A DNA stretch of 64,000 nt from Cadophora sp. MPI-SDFR-AT-0126 (GCA_020747065.1 JAGMVK010000001.1:682001-746000), one strand, 5' to 3'. Positions 1-13,556 are shown, counted from the first letter of the stretch. The notes: generated from the sequence alone by a model not told the origin. Program-made: numbers and translations.

Positions 1-2142
1 CTCCAGGGCCGGCTTGCGCTCGTCGTACGAGAATTTCACATTCTGAAAGCGGATCTGGCCTTCACATGATGGCATTTCTTTTGCTCCATATTCGTCGACA
101 ACGGTTGGCTGTTCCTTGAAAAGCTCAAGGAGTCTCTCACCACTAATCATCGCATTTTGAACACTGCGATAGAAGGAACCAAAGAAGTTGAGCGGCTGCT
201 GGAGTTGAGCCATGTAGGTCAACAAAGTGACAAAATCTCCAGCTTTGCGAATTCCTGTTGTGACTTGGTACGCAGAGATGAAAGACGTGATGAGGAGGCC
301 GGTCATGAACACCATGTTCTGGGAAATGTTGAGGATATTCAAGGATATGGTGACCTGGTATTCCATGTTTTGAAATGCTTCAACGGCGTTACGATAACGG
401 TTGAACTCGTAAGCTTCGGCGTTGAAGTACTTCACCGTCTCATATGATGTAAGGGAGTCATTTTTGACGGCGTCTTCTTCTCGGCTGAGATTGGTCATCT
501 GGCGTCGCTGCTTGGATCGCCATTGCGCCATGCGAACGGTCAGATATAGGTAAGCAAATGTGATGATCCCAACCACAAGAGCATAGTATGCATCGTATTT
601 GATACCAAAGTAAACAATGGCAACTCCTAGATCGAACACCATCGGCAGGACCGAGAATGTAATTTGCTCTAGAAAGTTGTTGATTGCATTTCCCTTGCTT
701 AGAGCAGAAAGTACCTCTCCTGTCCGCTTTCCCAGGTGGAAGTCGAGGCTGAGGCTGTGTACATGCTCAAATGATGCTGTGGTCAAGGCCTTGTAGGAGT
801 ATTGCGAAATCGGAATCCAAAGTACTGATCTGATGGCTCCCAAGATACCAGATGTGCCCTGCAAAAACTTTAGGCCAATGAGAATAGAAATGGAAAGCCA
901 AGGCATGCCAGGATTCTCCTTTCTATTTGCCAGTTGGTTGGTCAGATGTCCGAGCTGGACGGGCACATAGATGTTGACAACCCGTTGCAGAACAACCAGA
1001 ATGAAGCAGGCCAGAACAACGGCCTGAAGCTTTAAAGAATTGCTCGGCCACAGGTAAGGGAAGAACAGAGAGTATCCTCGGATATATTCCCACCAAGTTC
1101 TGTCTGGAGCAGTGGTTGGCTTGTAGAAAGCGGGGTTCTCAGTCTCCTCCAGATTCTTGCGTGATGTAGGTGGAGGTTCCTCAATCGATCCGTTCTCTGG
1201 CTCAGCTGGAAGCCCATTGTGGATAGAACCATTTCCAGAAACAGCGTGGTTTGAATTGGCGTGGCCGTTGACAAGTAGAGGTGCTCGCTCGTCACAACTG
1301 TCTTGGAAAGTACTTCGAGAAAGGCGGATCCGTTCGATTGAGAAGATAGTATAGAATCCAAATAGGGACAAGAGAATAAAAACTCGTGCAACGTCAATTA
1401 CCAATTCAACAAGCTCCCAGTTGGTAGGTGACCGGTAAACCCTTCCCCGCAAATCTTTCCTGACAGAGTTGATTTCCCTATGGGGGGAAGTGTAGAGTGC
1501 AAGAGTCCCTCCAAGCAGTATGATCTCGAGAATGATTGAAAGGCCCCATATAACTTGGTGAGAGATATTCGGTGATGGGGTTGTATCGACCAAGGAGATA
1601 AGGAATACGCTGTAGAAGAACGCCGATGCACAAACGTATATCTGTAATCAAACGCTATTAGATTCATTCTTGAAAAGACCGCAATTCGAAAATGGAGTAC
1701 TTACAGCTGTAGCTTCGCCGCACCACCAACCATTTTCGCTCTTCGTAAGAGAATGAGCAACAATTTCGACGCCGTTGGCCAAAAACGTGCCTAGAAGTGC
1801 AGCAGACAGGTAGAAGAAGAGCCATTTCTTTCTCTGACTGAATTCCTTGTCCTTCTTCTTCTTTTCGAGCGCCTCCTTAGTCTTTCTTGCAGACGTTGGT
1901 GGGAGTGGCTTTCCACCGGGACCAAGTCGGACAGGACCTTTGGCTTCTGCTGAGGGTTCAGCAGTGAGGATGGTGTTCGCCACAAACACAACTAGGAAGA
2001 CTGCAAACAAAATCCACGCATAGTAGAAGTGCAGCAGATCCAGAAGCTTTGTTGAGGAGGGGACGCCATCTTCGCTGGTTCGTGAGGGTGAACTCAGATC
2101 AACTCCCTCACCTGCCATTACAAATGCTGAGACTAGACCCAA
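1..2142 (-). CDS. HMT1: HMT1-like vacuolar half-size ABC transporter (5' part, truncated by window edge)
   Basis: This is the N-terminal ~693 residues of an ABCB6/HMT1-type half transporter, which in fission yeast moves phytochelatin or glutathione conjugates into the vacuole. Exon 1 is 1705-2142 (146 codons) and exon 2 is 1-1641; the intron has a GTAAGT donor and an ACAG acceptor and joins in phase 0. The first part holds an extra N-terminal membrane domain of about five hydrophobic helices (near residues 34-60, 107-132, 147-165 and two more), as in HMT1 and ABCB6. A charged linker follows, then a six-helix ABC exporter domain containing SREEDAVKNDSL and FNAEAYE-type motifs typical of the ABCB6/7 group. 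The window stops as the nucleotide-binding domain begins (KFSYDERKPALE), so Walker A, the signature and Walker B are not visible. A second Met at codon 9 could also be the start. Family assignment is confident; substrate is inferred. Confidence 0.88.
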
Positions 2143-2551
2143 TTCCTCCGTCCCGCATCAGTTTTCCGTTTTATGAGGTTGTAGACAGCTCATGGCACAT
2201 TCGAATGCAACAAGATGCAATTCGCGGAAGGTGAACGCGAAGCAATTGTAGCCTCGGCAAGGAATTGCCACCTGCAAGTCACAAGATGGTGTCAGCTACT
2301 GTGGCTTGTACAAATGTCTCTTGGTGGCAAGGTGGAGCTCAGGTGATGGGTGGGGACGCTCGAATTGCAATTGCAATAACGTACTGCAGTAAGAATGATG
2401 GGAGGGGCTGGGTTGTTGCGCAGGGAGAAGGGGAGGTAGGTACCTTGAGATATGTGTGGGAGTTTAAGTTGTGGTAGTGTAGTGATGAGGGAAAGACGGC
2501 GTTGAAGATCGCCGTCGATCTAGCAAAGAGACTCGCTGGGCAAAATAAATT

Positions 2552-2571
2552 AACGAACGAACGAACGAACG
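2552..2571. repeat. (AACG)n microsatellite
   Basis: Five near-perfect copies of a 4-base unit, about 410 bp upstream of the HMT1 start. Confidence 0.9.
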
Positions 2572-2732
2572 GGCAATCAAAGCGACCGAATGCAAGCCAC
2601 AACCAGTGAGTGAGTGCAAAGCAAAGAGAATGTCCGTTAATGGAATGTCGTCCGCCGTCCTCTCCACGAATGGCTTGGGAGGGAAGTTTTGCAAGAGCAA
2701 GAGAAGTGCAGATGCTCGAAAGGTGACCGGAG

Positions 2733-2757
2733 TAGTGGTGGTGGTGGTGGTGGTGGA
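2733..2757. repeat. (GTG)n microsatellite
   Basis: About eight copies of GTG in the non-coding region upstream of HMT1. Apparent frames through it are poly-His or poly-Gly artefacts. Confidence 0.9.
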
Positions 2758-2866
2758 GTAGTGGAGCGGAGTTCTGCTGGACAGGGTTGTTCACCGCTTT
2801 CAATTCCCTGGCCTGGCTGGCCCTGGGCTCTGGCTCTCCTGGTCCCTGGCTGGCTGATCTTCCAGG

Positions 2867-2895
2867 TCTGATTCTGATTCTGATTCTGATTCTGG
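2867..2895. repeat. (TCTGAT)n tandem repeat
   Basis: Four to five copies of a 6-base unit in the HMT1 upstream region. Confidence 0.9.
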
Positions 2896-3109
2896 TCTGG
2901 CCTTGCAGCGTGCAGTGCAGTGCAGGAAGCAGGCAAACGACAGGGACGAAGAGAGGCAGGGGTCCCTGTTTTGTCTGACTGACAGTCTGCAACCAGAACC
3001 TCGAGACTCTTGTCGCGACAATCTAGGAACCTTGGCTTGACCACAGCTACTCCACTCTCCACGTTCAACTGGATGACACGACAAGCCTTGACCTCAACCC
3101 GACTCAAGT

Positions 3110-3165
3110 ACTCGCTCGCTCGCTCGATTGGTTGATTAATTGATCGATTAATTGATCGATTGCTC
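3110..3165. repeat. (CTCG)n followed by a 12-base GATTAATTGATC tandem repeat
   Basis: About four CTCG units run straight into two and a half copies of a 12-base AT-rich unit containing GATC and ATTAAT. The two repeat types abut with no spacer. Confidence 0.85.
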
Positions 3166-6100
3166 AGGACGGGACTCGATTCGATTCCCTTGCAGCCAGA
3201 TCAACCCAGTTCTGATGAGGACAAGCTCCTCAGACTACAGCACGCACTACCGGGTATATGAGGGTAAGTGTCCGCCAACCACCGTGTCAGACCTGAGCGT
3301 GAGAGTATCAGGTATTATTACCTGCGGCAAAGATTGGTGAGATTTTGTCAGAATCTCCAACGACTGTCGTTTGTCGTTCTCAGCTTCAGCCTCCCACTTC
3401 TTCCGGAATCCGGAAAGGTTCAAGACAGGTCTACCGAGCGACGAAGTGGGTATGTTCCACGCCAAACAGGGTTCAGGAAGCGGAGCCGGTGTGTTGAACC
3501 CAAGTTAGATCTAAACTCTATGGATCTTCGTCTTTTGTTTGAAATTCGATTTTTTGTTGCTGGTGAAGATCTTTGATCCAGTCTTCAGACCGGATCTTTG
3601 AAGGAGAGGATTGTTTATAATTTGTTGGATCCTGGTCTGATGAGCGTTTTGTTACGAATATCGGACATGCCGTGGACGGTTTCTTCTCACCTGTTTGGCT
3701 TCTGGTACCCAAGAGTTCTGGACTGCAAGTGAGTTCAGGATTTAAACATTGGGGTCGAGCTTTATGCTTGTTGTTGGGAAGAGCTTCGAGTGTGCTTTCG
3801 GTCCTAAGCCAAAATAATGGCAGTCAATGGAAATTCTGGCCGATACCCCAAATAAGTTCCAGCTGCTGATGGTCTAGGTTAAACACTAATTCTCTCTTCA
3901 GCTCTCCGAATTGGTTTTTAGAATGCCGGGTTTCTTACCTGCGAATCGTTCGTCCAAGTTGTGGCTATGCTTGCTTTGCATTTGCTTGTTTGATCCAGAT
4001 GCGGTATTTTATTGAGCAAGATCTGATGTTGAAATACGACTTGACCACTGGTCAAGTTCTGCCGACAAATATTGGATCATATATCATACTTCAACAACAT
4101 GCACAATCGAGAAGATATACGAGATATACTTACTCACATATATATGATCTATCCTTCTATAATGGCACACTCTCACACAAAACTTCCTCCACCCACACTC
4201 AAACAGGTATCATATTACACGTATATTCACATACAGCCAGTCGCTGAAAGTCTCCAGTCGGAGGTGACTATTGGCTGCCAGAGCATTCTGACCTCACACG
4301 TACACACATGTCTGCCACTCTGCCACACCACTTCGTCTTCAAAATGTCAACACCCAAGTGGCACCCTCCTCCAATTGCGCAGGCACACTGACACCCGTCT
4401 CTTGTTTATTGACTCCACTTCTCAGGCACACACCGTCATCGTGCACGAGTACGAGCCCACCAAGTATTTTCTTTCGTCTAGCGATTCCATGCCCCCCTTC
4501 TTCAAATCTGTCACAAATCACCGGCTCCTCACTCACTCTCTCACACACACATTCTTATATATAGAACCGTGAAGGTCTCTCCATCACTGCTATTTTAGTT
4601 GGTGATGGCCGGCCAGGTAGACCCCTCATCCACATGAACCACATCGGCTCCATCAGCTCAATATCCTGACTTACCCCGCCCACCCCTCCATCAGTAACGC
4701 CACCAATGGTACAGCCACCCAACGGCCATCAAACTCAGAAGCCACAATGCCATAAGATGTAACGCCTCTTCGCACGACAGCCGCCAACCCCCAGGAAAGT
4801 TGATATGTGAGAGGTCCGGGGAGCGCAAAATTCGGTCACTGGACCATCTGGAGCACAAGCGCTGTCAAAATCTCCCTCCTCTCTGCCGTCCGCCCTCAGG
4901 TTGGCCCTGGTACCACTACCGCAACCACCCAGCTACTGGTGTCTTGCAGTCATTCATTCATTCATACACTCATTCGTCCGGAGCGACCTCGAACAGGCGT
5001 CTCCAGATGCGTGTCAGATTCAGAGCTATCTTGAGCCCAACCACTATGGGCTCGAACACGTGTGACTCTCGCTTCCGCGTCTTGGGCATGGATCGCCGAC
5101 GGTCTAGAGCACAGGCTCGCTCGCCAAATCTGCCAGGGGCTGCGTTGGGTCCCAGGTTGTGTGCAACCAGTACCTCCGTACCAATGACCCAAACAACTCC
5201 ACTGGGAGGGAATGGAATGCCTTACCCGCTGTACTGTACCTACTTGTCCAAACATCTTCCTCGTCTTCTGTTGCTGCTCATGCATTGCAGCAATAATGAA
5301 TGGGTCCTGGGACTGCTAGCTTGCACTCGTGCTGCAAGGAAATGCAATAGCAGCTCCGGAACTTGTTGGCCTTCCCCGAGCTCCCCAGAATCGCTAAAGG
5401 CCAATGCCCATCACCTGGGAGATCCACTGGCCAAGCTAGTAAGCTTGTCGGTTCAAGCGATTATTGTAAGAAGGTCATCTCGGCCAGCGGCTTCAAAATG
5501 ACAACCTTCCGCCCTCTGAAGTCCCCAGATCAACTCTTTCCATCAGCCATCGACCACACCACCACCACAACCAACGCCTCGGAGCAATTTCACAACCTGC
5601 ATCATGCACTGCTGTCCAATGCGTACTGCTCTGCGAGTTTGCTCGCCCGCCTATATTCGATGATTTGTTGCGGCCCTCCCAAAGCGATTTAGCAACCGGC
5701 AGTGACCAACCTTAATTGGATCACCTCGAAGGGCATTTCACGAAAGCCAAAAGCCTTCCGGTCCGACCTCGCAGCCGTATGCATCTATTGCACTCTCAAA
5801 GTGTGACGATGTAGCCTCTGTTGCATATGAGATCAGTCCATTGGCATACCTCGGTGGCCTTGCTGTCATGTCTGACCTCCGAGCTCCCAGAATTGGCATT
5901 TAGCGGTGTAGGGCAAAGCAAGCAACAAAGCAAGCAAGCCAGCCATCCTTCAAGTCAGGAAGCACAACAGCCCTTCTCCCGGCGTGCCGTCCCTTCCCTC
6001 CCTCCCTTGCGCCATGCTTTGCCTCGATCGCATGGCAGGCTGCTGATGGGCCGCCAGTCTGTCCGATTTCCCCATAATGATGTGATGGGCCACGTCTTGC

Positions 6101-9100
6101 CCTCAATTCACCATGATATCCCCGAGAATTCTACTGTACTTACGTATATGCACTGCAGGAGTGATCGAGCGTCGGTCGACTTAGACTCTCTTTTATTGAG
6201 CCATTCGGAAGCACCCGTCTTGCGCGAGTTAGGGTTCAGAGCAAGTTCTCGGACTTCTTAAGCCATTCATGATTGGCGGCGTTATCTACACTCTGTTACC
6301 AGAGGTCGAATTCGAAGCGTCCCAAGCTCTCTTCCATGAATCATGAGAGCACAGTCTGTCTTTCCTTGCCTTTTGATGAACTAAATGCGTATTCCTATTT
6401 TTTCGTGCCGTATTCATCAAAGCGGGTTGTTGCCCAATGTCGTACTGCAGATGCTCGTTCACTCGGGATATTTGGATATTCTGCCTTTTACACGGTTTCA
6501 AATCAACATATTCCTCGACACGTGGACTTTCCGGCAAAAGAGAAGTACTTCCATATAGTTGAGCAGAGACAGGTGTACTTTCTTGCCACGCAATTGCCGT
6601 CGATCGTCCTTGGCCATGGCAAGAGTCGTGTCTAGGTACAAGCAGCACGAGAGGTTGAGCTTGGGCCTGAGTTTGATCTTGCCCAACCTGCTTGCCAGCA
6701 TTCAGACTCGAAGACAAGCCTCTCGAGGCCATTGGTCTCTAAGGGAGTTGCGATTTCAGGCATAAGAAAACGCACCACTGTGCATTGACCCTACCGAGTG
6801 ATCGAGCGGATCGGATCGATGATTCAGTCAAGCCTGTCATATAAGTCGTAGAACCAAATAAGTCAGCCAATCCATTTACCATTCGTTTGGGGGCCAATCT
6901 CAGTCCAGTACGTAACGCAGGAGGACTTACAAAAGATGATAAATGCGCTGGATGCAGTAGCGTGCAAGCAGCAATGTGGAGAGGCAAGTAACGTTCCCAC
7001 TTTTTGTTCTGGCATCTTGTTGGACTCTGGAGATGGCATGATCGTTGCTTAAGACGAGGCTGGGGATTTGAATTGCGATTCGTATCGACGTATCTTTAGG
7101 AGACTGGATATGTTTTGCGGGACGTCCATTCCGACAACTTGGTCTGCATGTTCTCACATATTCTCCGTACTTGAGGGAAGTACCATTGGGAAGTAGACGT
7201 GGTACCGGATCGCGTGGGAATGTCCCGGTCCCATTGGGGGATGTGGGGGGTATCTATCAGTCGATTGATACAACGAGGTGGGCACTGTAGCAGTAGTATG
7301 CAATTGAGTTCGGTAGTTGAAACTTTCAACGAGCAAGTGTTGATTCATAATCATATAGAAACTTTATAGATCGTCCATGCGGGCAACATGGTGAACTGTA
7401 AGACACAAAAAAGCATTCGCGAGCATTGCTGGGTTTGAAGCGGTGAACTTATGACTCGGGGTCATACCACCACTTGTGTCGAGAACATCTCTCTCAAGCA
7501 ATCATCTAGCTTTTCGCAAGGTACAAGAGCAAAAAAAGCAATCATAAGTATCATCGCGAGTCAAAATACGAGGGGGAAAGACAAAGCAAACCACATCCAC
7601 CTGCACTCATCTCGCAAACCACGTGAAATATCTCAAAGGCGCAGACTAAATTCAATAATTCGAGAACGATATTGATTCCTCGCCGTCGGGATGTTTCCTA
7701 TTCCAAATTCTGTCCGTGACTTAACAAAGCGGAAGGAATCAAGAGATGGTCGTACAGAGGCATTGGAAATTGAGCCCAATAAGCCACCTTGAACCGCCTG
7801 GTACTACTAGGCAAGCCATTTCATTACTCAGTTTCTTGAAGGACTTGACAGACAAACGATGAGCCACCTTTCCGAGAACTTTCCCATCTGCCAAACTTTC
7901 GACATCATCACCAATGCCAAAGTCACACTTGTACTTTGCGACATTACGTCGTCTTGGAACGAACCTTCCGCTTTCTAGCACCCGAGATCAAGACTTGAAA
8001 AGAAAGACCTAGGGGTCTTGTATATATACCGCATTCCCCTCAACACCAAACCCCAGACCAAGTACGAAAACTCAGCTCAGCTCACACAAGCCCGACAGAT
8101 CCATCGGGCGATCCCACCAGCTCATGGAACTCACTGGTCTGCTCCCACTTTCCAAGCTTCAATATGTGTCGGAAACAGAAACACAAAAGTAAATGCAACA
8201 CAACCCTAAAGTACACTACCCACTTCTCATCCCCTCACGCAAATTCCTCATCAGATTCGAGCCTCCATCCATTGAAATCCGCCACGGCAATCAGTCTATC
8301 CCACGATATCAGCACCTGCCCACTCCAACCCCCACCCCAACATGCGGTCAATTCTCGTCATTTCAAATCAGTTAACATCCTACATAAGCAGGGCGAGCAC
8401 AGTACCCCTCCTCTCATCTCCGTACATCGGTCTGGTCGGTCTGCGTGGTCTCATCTCATCTCAGCACGTGCATCCTCCTTAGGCAAAGTGGCGTAACACA
8501 AACCCACACGGATGCCCGCTTGAAAGCCGATTCAGACGCGGATTTCGTGATCTGCGGGATCGCATGAGGCTTTGCTGAGTGTGCTGAAGAGAGGGGTAAA
8601 TGTGATAGCTCTGATTTTGATCATATCCTTAGAGGTAAGAGGGAGGGGATGATGGGGTGATGCTTTTGGGACGTGGGGATATGTGATGTGAAGGGAAGCT
8701 CCGTTGTAAGAGGGCATTTCAGACGATTTGTGAAGGGGTGTGAATAAAGATTTGATGAGAAATATGCATATGAAAGAGCTGGCTGGCCTTCGAATAGAAT
8801 GGGGCAGAAGTTAGCCATGCAATCAGAGAGATAATAGAGGTCCTCATCATAGTACACCCTGCATCACAGAATGCAGCAGAAGACAATTGGTCCCAAGACA
8901 TGCCATATCCTATTGACAATCATTTCCATTATTAGACTTCGTTACAGTATAATCAATACAAGAATCGAAAACGACTGTACATGTAGGTCGATCCTCTTCA
9001 TCTCATTCGGCACCGTTACCAAACAAGCTAAAGCGAATGATTCCAACTCGTAATCATCCAAGATAGAGTAAGCGACAGTCGTAGGTAGCAGAGTCTAGTC

Positions 9101-9255
9101 ATCTCTTAGACACAGCGCTCGTCTCGAGCGCTGCTCCACTAACTGTTGCCCCCGTCATTACAGCCTCAAAAGAGGCACGCCGCCTCCCCCACACGGCCAG
9201 CCCCCCACACTGCAAGGGCTCAACTCCTCGAGTACCGGGTCGTACGTTCGGCGGA

Positions 9256-10780
9256 TCAAGCTTTCCTGACATTCTCCTTCCGGTTCGTTATTCCGTTTGT
9301 GCGCACCTCGGTTGCGGAGGTCTTTCCGTTTCCATTGCTGCTCACTGTTTGTCCATTGACCAAAACTTTGGGGCTCGAAAGTTGGTCTTTGCCCTGTCGG
9401 GCGAGGGCATCCAGTCTCTGCTCTTCCTGGAACTCGTTCTCGTCGTTGTCGCTGCGATCGTCATCGGCAGTCTTGAGGAATACGAATCGCCACGCGATTC
9501 GGAGGATGTAGTATAGCCAGAACAGGTTCAGGCCCTGAAGACTGGCAAGGAGAGCCGTGGAGATGTAGAAGGATAGGTCGCACTTGTATTGCTCGGTCTC
9601 CCAGTTAAGACCGTAGGGTCCGACGGTCTTGAACTCGTTGAATTCGGACCAGAGGATGCGGAGGTTCAGGTAGTGTCGAAGATAAATCCAAGCACACATG
9701 AAGAATCCGAAATAGGGACCAACGAGGGGGTGGTCGAGGTAATTCAGTGTTTTCGAGGTCTGAAAATTAGTAATCTGATTGGGAACAGTAACTGAGCTAC
9801 TTACAGCAAGGAAGAAATCACTGATGTCGTGAGTAATAAAGACCCCCAAGCCCATGTAGGTAAAGTGGAACCGGTAGCTCAAGAAGATCAAGGCCAAGGA
9901 TACTACGTGATGTCCAACCAATTCATTATAATCCTTTCGTGGCTTCTCCATTCCAAGCATAAGCACAATAGCTTGTTGGGCCCAGTATGCGGCTTGGAAG
10001 AGGTAGTAGAATTTGAAGTAAGCTTCGTGGTGCTTATGTGGGAATAGCTCGTACATCGCCGTTGTGTTGAAGTACCAAAGAGGTGTGCGGCTCATAACAT
10101 ACAGTCCGCAGGGGCCTAGAAACCCAAAGTAGATGGCCGTGTACATCTGTTCCATAAAGCGGGATTGTTTTGCCCGGCTCTTCAATCCACTATTCTTGGC
10201 CATAGGTCGCAGAAACTTCTGCATGATGAACTCTCTGGTGAAGGAGAGGACAATCACGTAGAAAGACACAAAAGCAAAATCCCAGCGGCCCTTCCCATAT
10301 TGAGTCGGCGTTCCTGGCGGGTCATTCGGGTCGGGCGGCAGAGGATATGAGAGGAAGATGAAGTGACTGATAGGATTCGACTCGGTAGGATTAATCGCAT
10401 AGAGGATGAGGAATATTGAGAGCAGCACCAGTGGAGTGACCCAGGTGTGCTTCAGCGCATATCGTTTCCATTGCTGGAAGAGGGTTTTCGCTTTCCGTCG
10501 TTTGGAAAAGGGCTTCTTGCGATCTAATTCCTTCTGCGCCTGCTGAGTGTCAGCTCTGTCGAGAGAACAAAAGGGGGTTGCCGACTCTGATAGTTCCGGG
10601 AGACGGCGGTCTCACGTCCAGAGTTGCCAATGCTGGTGAACCTGTGTCTCCAGCTCTTATCTCTCCCCCGAGTCCACTTGAGCGTCTTCGAACCCGCGGC
10701 TTTTCGGGGTTGTTGTGTCCTCCCAGGGGTGCCAATTTGTCGTCAGAAGACAAGAGCGGGAAAGCCTCTGTGACAGTCAT
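9256..10780 (-). CDS. LAG1: Ceramide synthase (LAG1/LAC1 family)
   Basis: This multi-pass ER enzyme N-acylates sphingoid bases with (very-)long-chain acyl-CoA to form ceramide. Exons are 10616-10780, 9805-10542 and 9256-9759, giving 468 aa. The second intron (GTAAGT...TTTCAG) removes a stretch that would otherwise interrupt the conserved FLATSKTLNYLDHP segment. The first intron (GTGAGA...CTCAG) is set by frame, and its branch site is unusually close to the acceptor. The TLC/Lag1 domain spans about residues 180-400, with the paired His at 266-267 and the HDxxD motif at 293-297, both needed for activity in the family. A basic stretch lies before the first helix. The C-terminal tail is acidic then Ser/Asn-rich (DDDRSDNDENEF), where yeast Lag1/Lac1 are CK2 targets; regulation here is inferred. 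Two ceramide synthase types occur in filamentous fungi and I cannot say which this is. Confidence 0.94.
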
Positions 10781-13556
10781 GTTTCGTGATGAATGGATTG
10801 TCTCCTCCAGTAAAGAACTCAGCAGGCCTTTGATATCATAAGAAAGATGTTGTCAAGGTGGTTATGTGAGTTAGAGAGGTGGCGGACGTGCTTATATGAA
10901 AATTGAGAGATTTCGAATTTGGCGGAGTTTGGGTGAGCAAGAGTGAGATCAACTTTAATTACTGTCCGGGGTGGATCGCCGACTCGAATGTTCCGCGTCC
11001 GCGATTTTTAGCTCCACCCGGCTCTCTCAAATCCCCTGCTTCTGGATCTATTCTCCGTCTCTGCCCTCCTATGAGAGTAGGTTGTTCCCCCGAGACGGTC
11101 TTACTCATCCTCATAAGCACCAGTAAAGACATCTCAGCCTTCTCGTACCCCAAATTCAGGATACGGCATTTGCACGTATCTCGAAGTAGGATACGGACAC
11201 GTGATTGACTTCATCATCTGAAACAGCCCTAAATTAGGCCATTCTGGCTCTCGAGAGGCTATCCAAAATATCATATTGTTTAAGGCATGATTGTTATGTA
11301 CTTTGCTGCGTGTTTTTCAAAGCCCGAGGCCTTTTAAAAGCGGTCTACGGGTTTTAATGAGCATAACTGACGCGCTTAGGACTAAGCGAGCAGGAATTCC
11401 CAGTCGGTTTGATGCCATTATGACCTCCCTGAGTCGACCACACCTTGATACGTCAGAAGTCGATACGCATTCCACCGCCGACTGGATGGCGGTCTGAATT
11501 GGGTGCAAACGATCCGCACTGAATGAGTTTCAGTCCCTTAGCTGCCTAGTCTGGCCATTGGCCCTTCACTGCACCAACGAAGCACCAAGAGATATTCGAG
11601 TATCGTATTGCTGAACAGCACAGATATATGGATATGTTCATTTCCGCTTCAATGCCTCCCGCTATTCAAAGCGGGATTCAGTTGAACCGGAGATCGGCCA
11701 GTGTAGAAAGCGGACACTGAGTTCAATTCTGGTTTTATGCACAAATATTATGTTGACTTAATTCATCGTATATTTCTGTTATTTTTGTTCCTTTGTATGA
11801 GATTTACTGGTATGCTGTGTCAAAAAGATACAGTATTTTGGAAGCTGCAACTCACTGATCGCTGCAAAGTGGATGAGAAGCAAATTTTTGCCCTTCAATG
11901 CGTCTTCAGTTTACTCAATGTGGTGTTCTTGCTTCGCGCCTTGACAGTTTGTTTATTACTCGGCATACCCGGTGAGATGACACAGTAAGTCGATGTACTG
12001 TTAATGATAAGCAGGGCTGTGGGAGAAAATCCGCTACTGTCATTCGCCGCAATGAGAGTCATCCTTTAATGATGATATACAAACGGTCAGGTCGAGGGTC
12101 TTCAGATCTCTCGTATTCCATTTCCCGAGTACGAATGGCACAGCATGAATGCCAACCGGCCGGGTGGTCCCCTCCTTGGCAATGGGATCAGACCTTTTCC
12201 GGTTTGGACATATTTCTTTTAGACGGACTCGGGTTGATTTGAGATTTCTCAACGGCTGGAGCACTTCCACAGTCCTGTAAAATAGATCCAATCTCAATAT
12301 GCGTGTTTGTCTTTGGAAACTCCAAGCACGGAGCCTTCTGTGATTGCCTATGAGGTTCAGCTGCCTAAGACATGGACATAAGGGAAATGTTGACTCCATA
12401 GTATAACAGTCACGATCTCAGTCCCATAGATTGGACCATGGCCTGACCATAAACATACTGGTCACTACTTGGTATCCCGAACGACTGAAGATTCTGCTTT
12501 TGTTGTCATGTATTCAAGTTGACATGATCATGACTATGACTAACACACAGTATCATTGGATATCCAACACCAGACATGCAAGCGTGGAGCACTTTTTGCT
12601 GCTGAAGATGAGGGCCAACTACCCGACTGAATGTACTTTGTTGTCCATGTTTTGATTCCGGCATGGTCTCGCTTACTGAGTTTTCTACAGTAGCTGTACA
12701 ACAAAATGTCTTGCCTAGCCTCATCAACTTTCAAGCACAAATCCTTCGAAAAGTTCAGAATCATAGCTGTAATGCCACCACTATAATCTGTTATCTCAAG
12801 AGCCATCATTGGGCTGCCATTGAAAATGTTGTCTATCATTAGCTGCGTCAATTGACTGGATGCGAAGTAAATAACTCCGCGTTTTGTGAGCCTGGCATCA
12901 ATTTTCTCAAAACAGAAATTGACAAGATAATTGAGACGATATGAAATTACATAACCATACCGAACTATGGAGTCAACATGTGTAAAGCCGTGCCTGGAAG
13001 GAAATCAATTGAGCAAAAGTGCCTCACGTGTCTGCATTGCTTGAAGAGTACTAGCATCGGTATTTCATCGGCTCTCTCCAGGGGGTGGGCGTATCCGCGT
13101 AACAAACTGAGCTTCTCGAGCATTCCAAATTTGCTCCACATCTCTCGAGCCTCACAACCTCTCTGGACACCACACTCTTTCTTCCAGCTACATATCGGGA
13201 GTTTGACATTGTTTGGACAATTCTTCATTCTATATCAGACTCTCTCTGCGCAATTCCTACCAAAGACAGAAAATCCAGAGCTTAGCTCGTCACCGCTGAC
13301 CCCGCCAAAGGTATGTCAACAATCCCCATTTCCCCCGCTCTCCTCTTCTATGATGATATACAAGCTGGCACCAGTCCTATTGAACGATTTTGTACTCAGT
13401 TCTTGAGGAAAATGCTATGACTTTGGTCTACTTCTGACAGAAACAACCAAATACTTTTCCCTCATTCACATCTACGTCGAGTTCTTTGCGCTGACAAACC
13501 GAGTGAACAGCCAGCCCGCGTCTGAACCTCTCTGACTTCGAGACTACTCGCTCAAC
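10781..13556. other. Intergenic region between LAG1 and AHA1 (divergent genes)
   Basis: These 2.8 kb separate the divergent starts of ceramide synthase and AHA1. No convincing coding sequence was found on either strand. The part from about 11230 to 12960 is more AT-rich than the flanking genes and holds only short unrelated frames. It shows no recognisable transposon protein or terminal repeats. Confidence 0.55.

Larger units (their letters stand above)
2143..9255. other. Long gene-free region upstream of HMT1
   Basis: These 7.1 kb lie between the HMT1 start and the 3' end of ceramide synthase, both on the minus strand. I find no reading frame with a recognisable domain, and none that can be spliced into a convincing protein. 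The part nearest HMT1 (about 2550-3165) is rich in short tandem repeats. The stretch at 4180-4570 is rich in CA/TC runs. A TATATATA run at 8021-8028 and a TATATATA-like run near 4557 are not followed by a credible gene. The region may hold long promoter and leader sequence, non-coding transcripts or decayed DNA; the sequence alone does not decide. Confidence 0.6.

Noticed and set aside
2339..2992. Long minus-strand frames upstream of HMT1
   Set aside because: They owe their length to the GTG and TCTGAT repeats (poly-His and repeated Ile/Arg or Glu/Ser), and several phases are open at once.
3120..3165. Apparent palindrome around GATTAATTGATC
   Set aside because: On checking, it is a 12-base direct tandem repeat; its reverse complement does not match itself over the full length.
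5440..5462. GGTTCAAGC, similar to a tRNA B box
   Set aside because: No A box at the right distance and no cloverleaf could be drawn.
4800..5501. 233-codon plus-strand frame in the 7-kb gap
   Set aside because: No recognisable domain, biased Ser/Arg/Pro composition, overlaps other frames and lacks intron or conservation signs.
12040..12399. 119-codon minus-strand frame between LAG1 and AHA1
   Set aside because: No recognisable motif and no neighbouring exon; treated as chance.
11230..12960. Possible RIP-mutated transposon relic
   Set aside because: AT content is only moderately raised by eye, and no terminal repeats or transposase fragments are visible; a RIP-index calculation would be needed.
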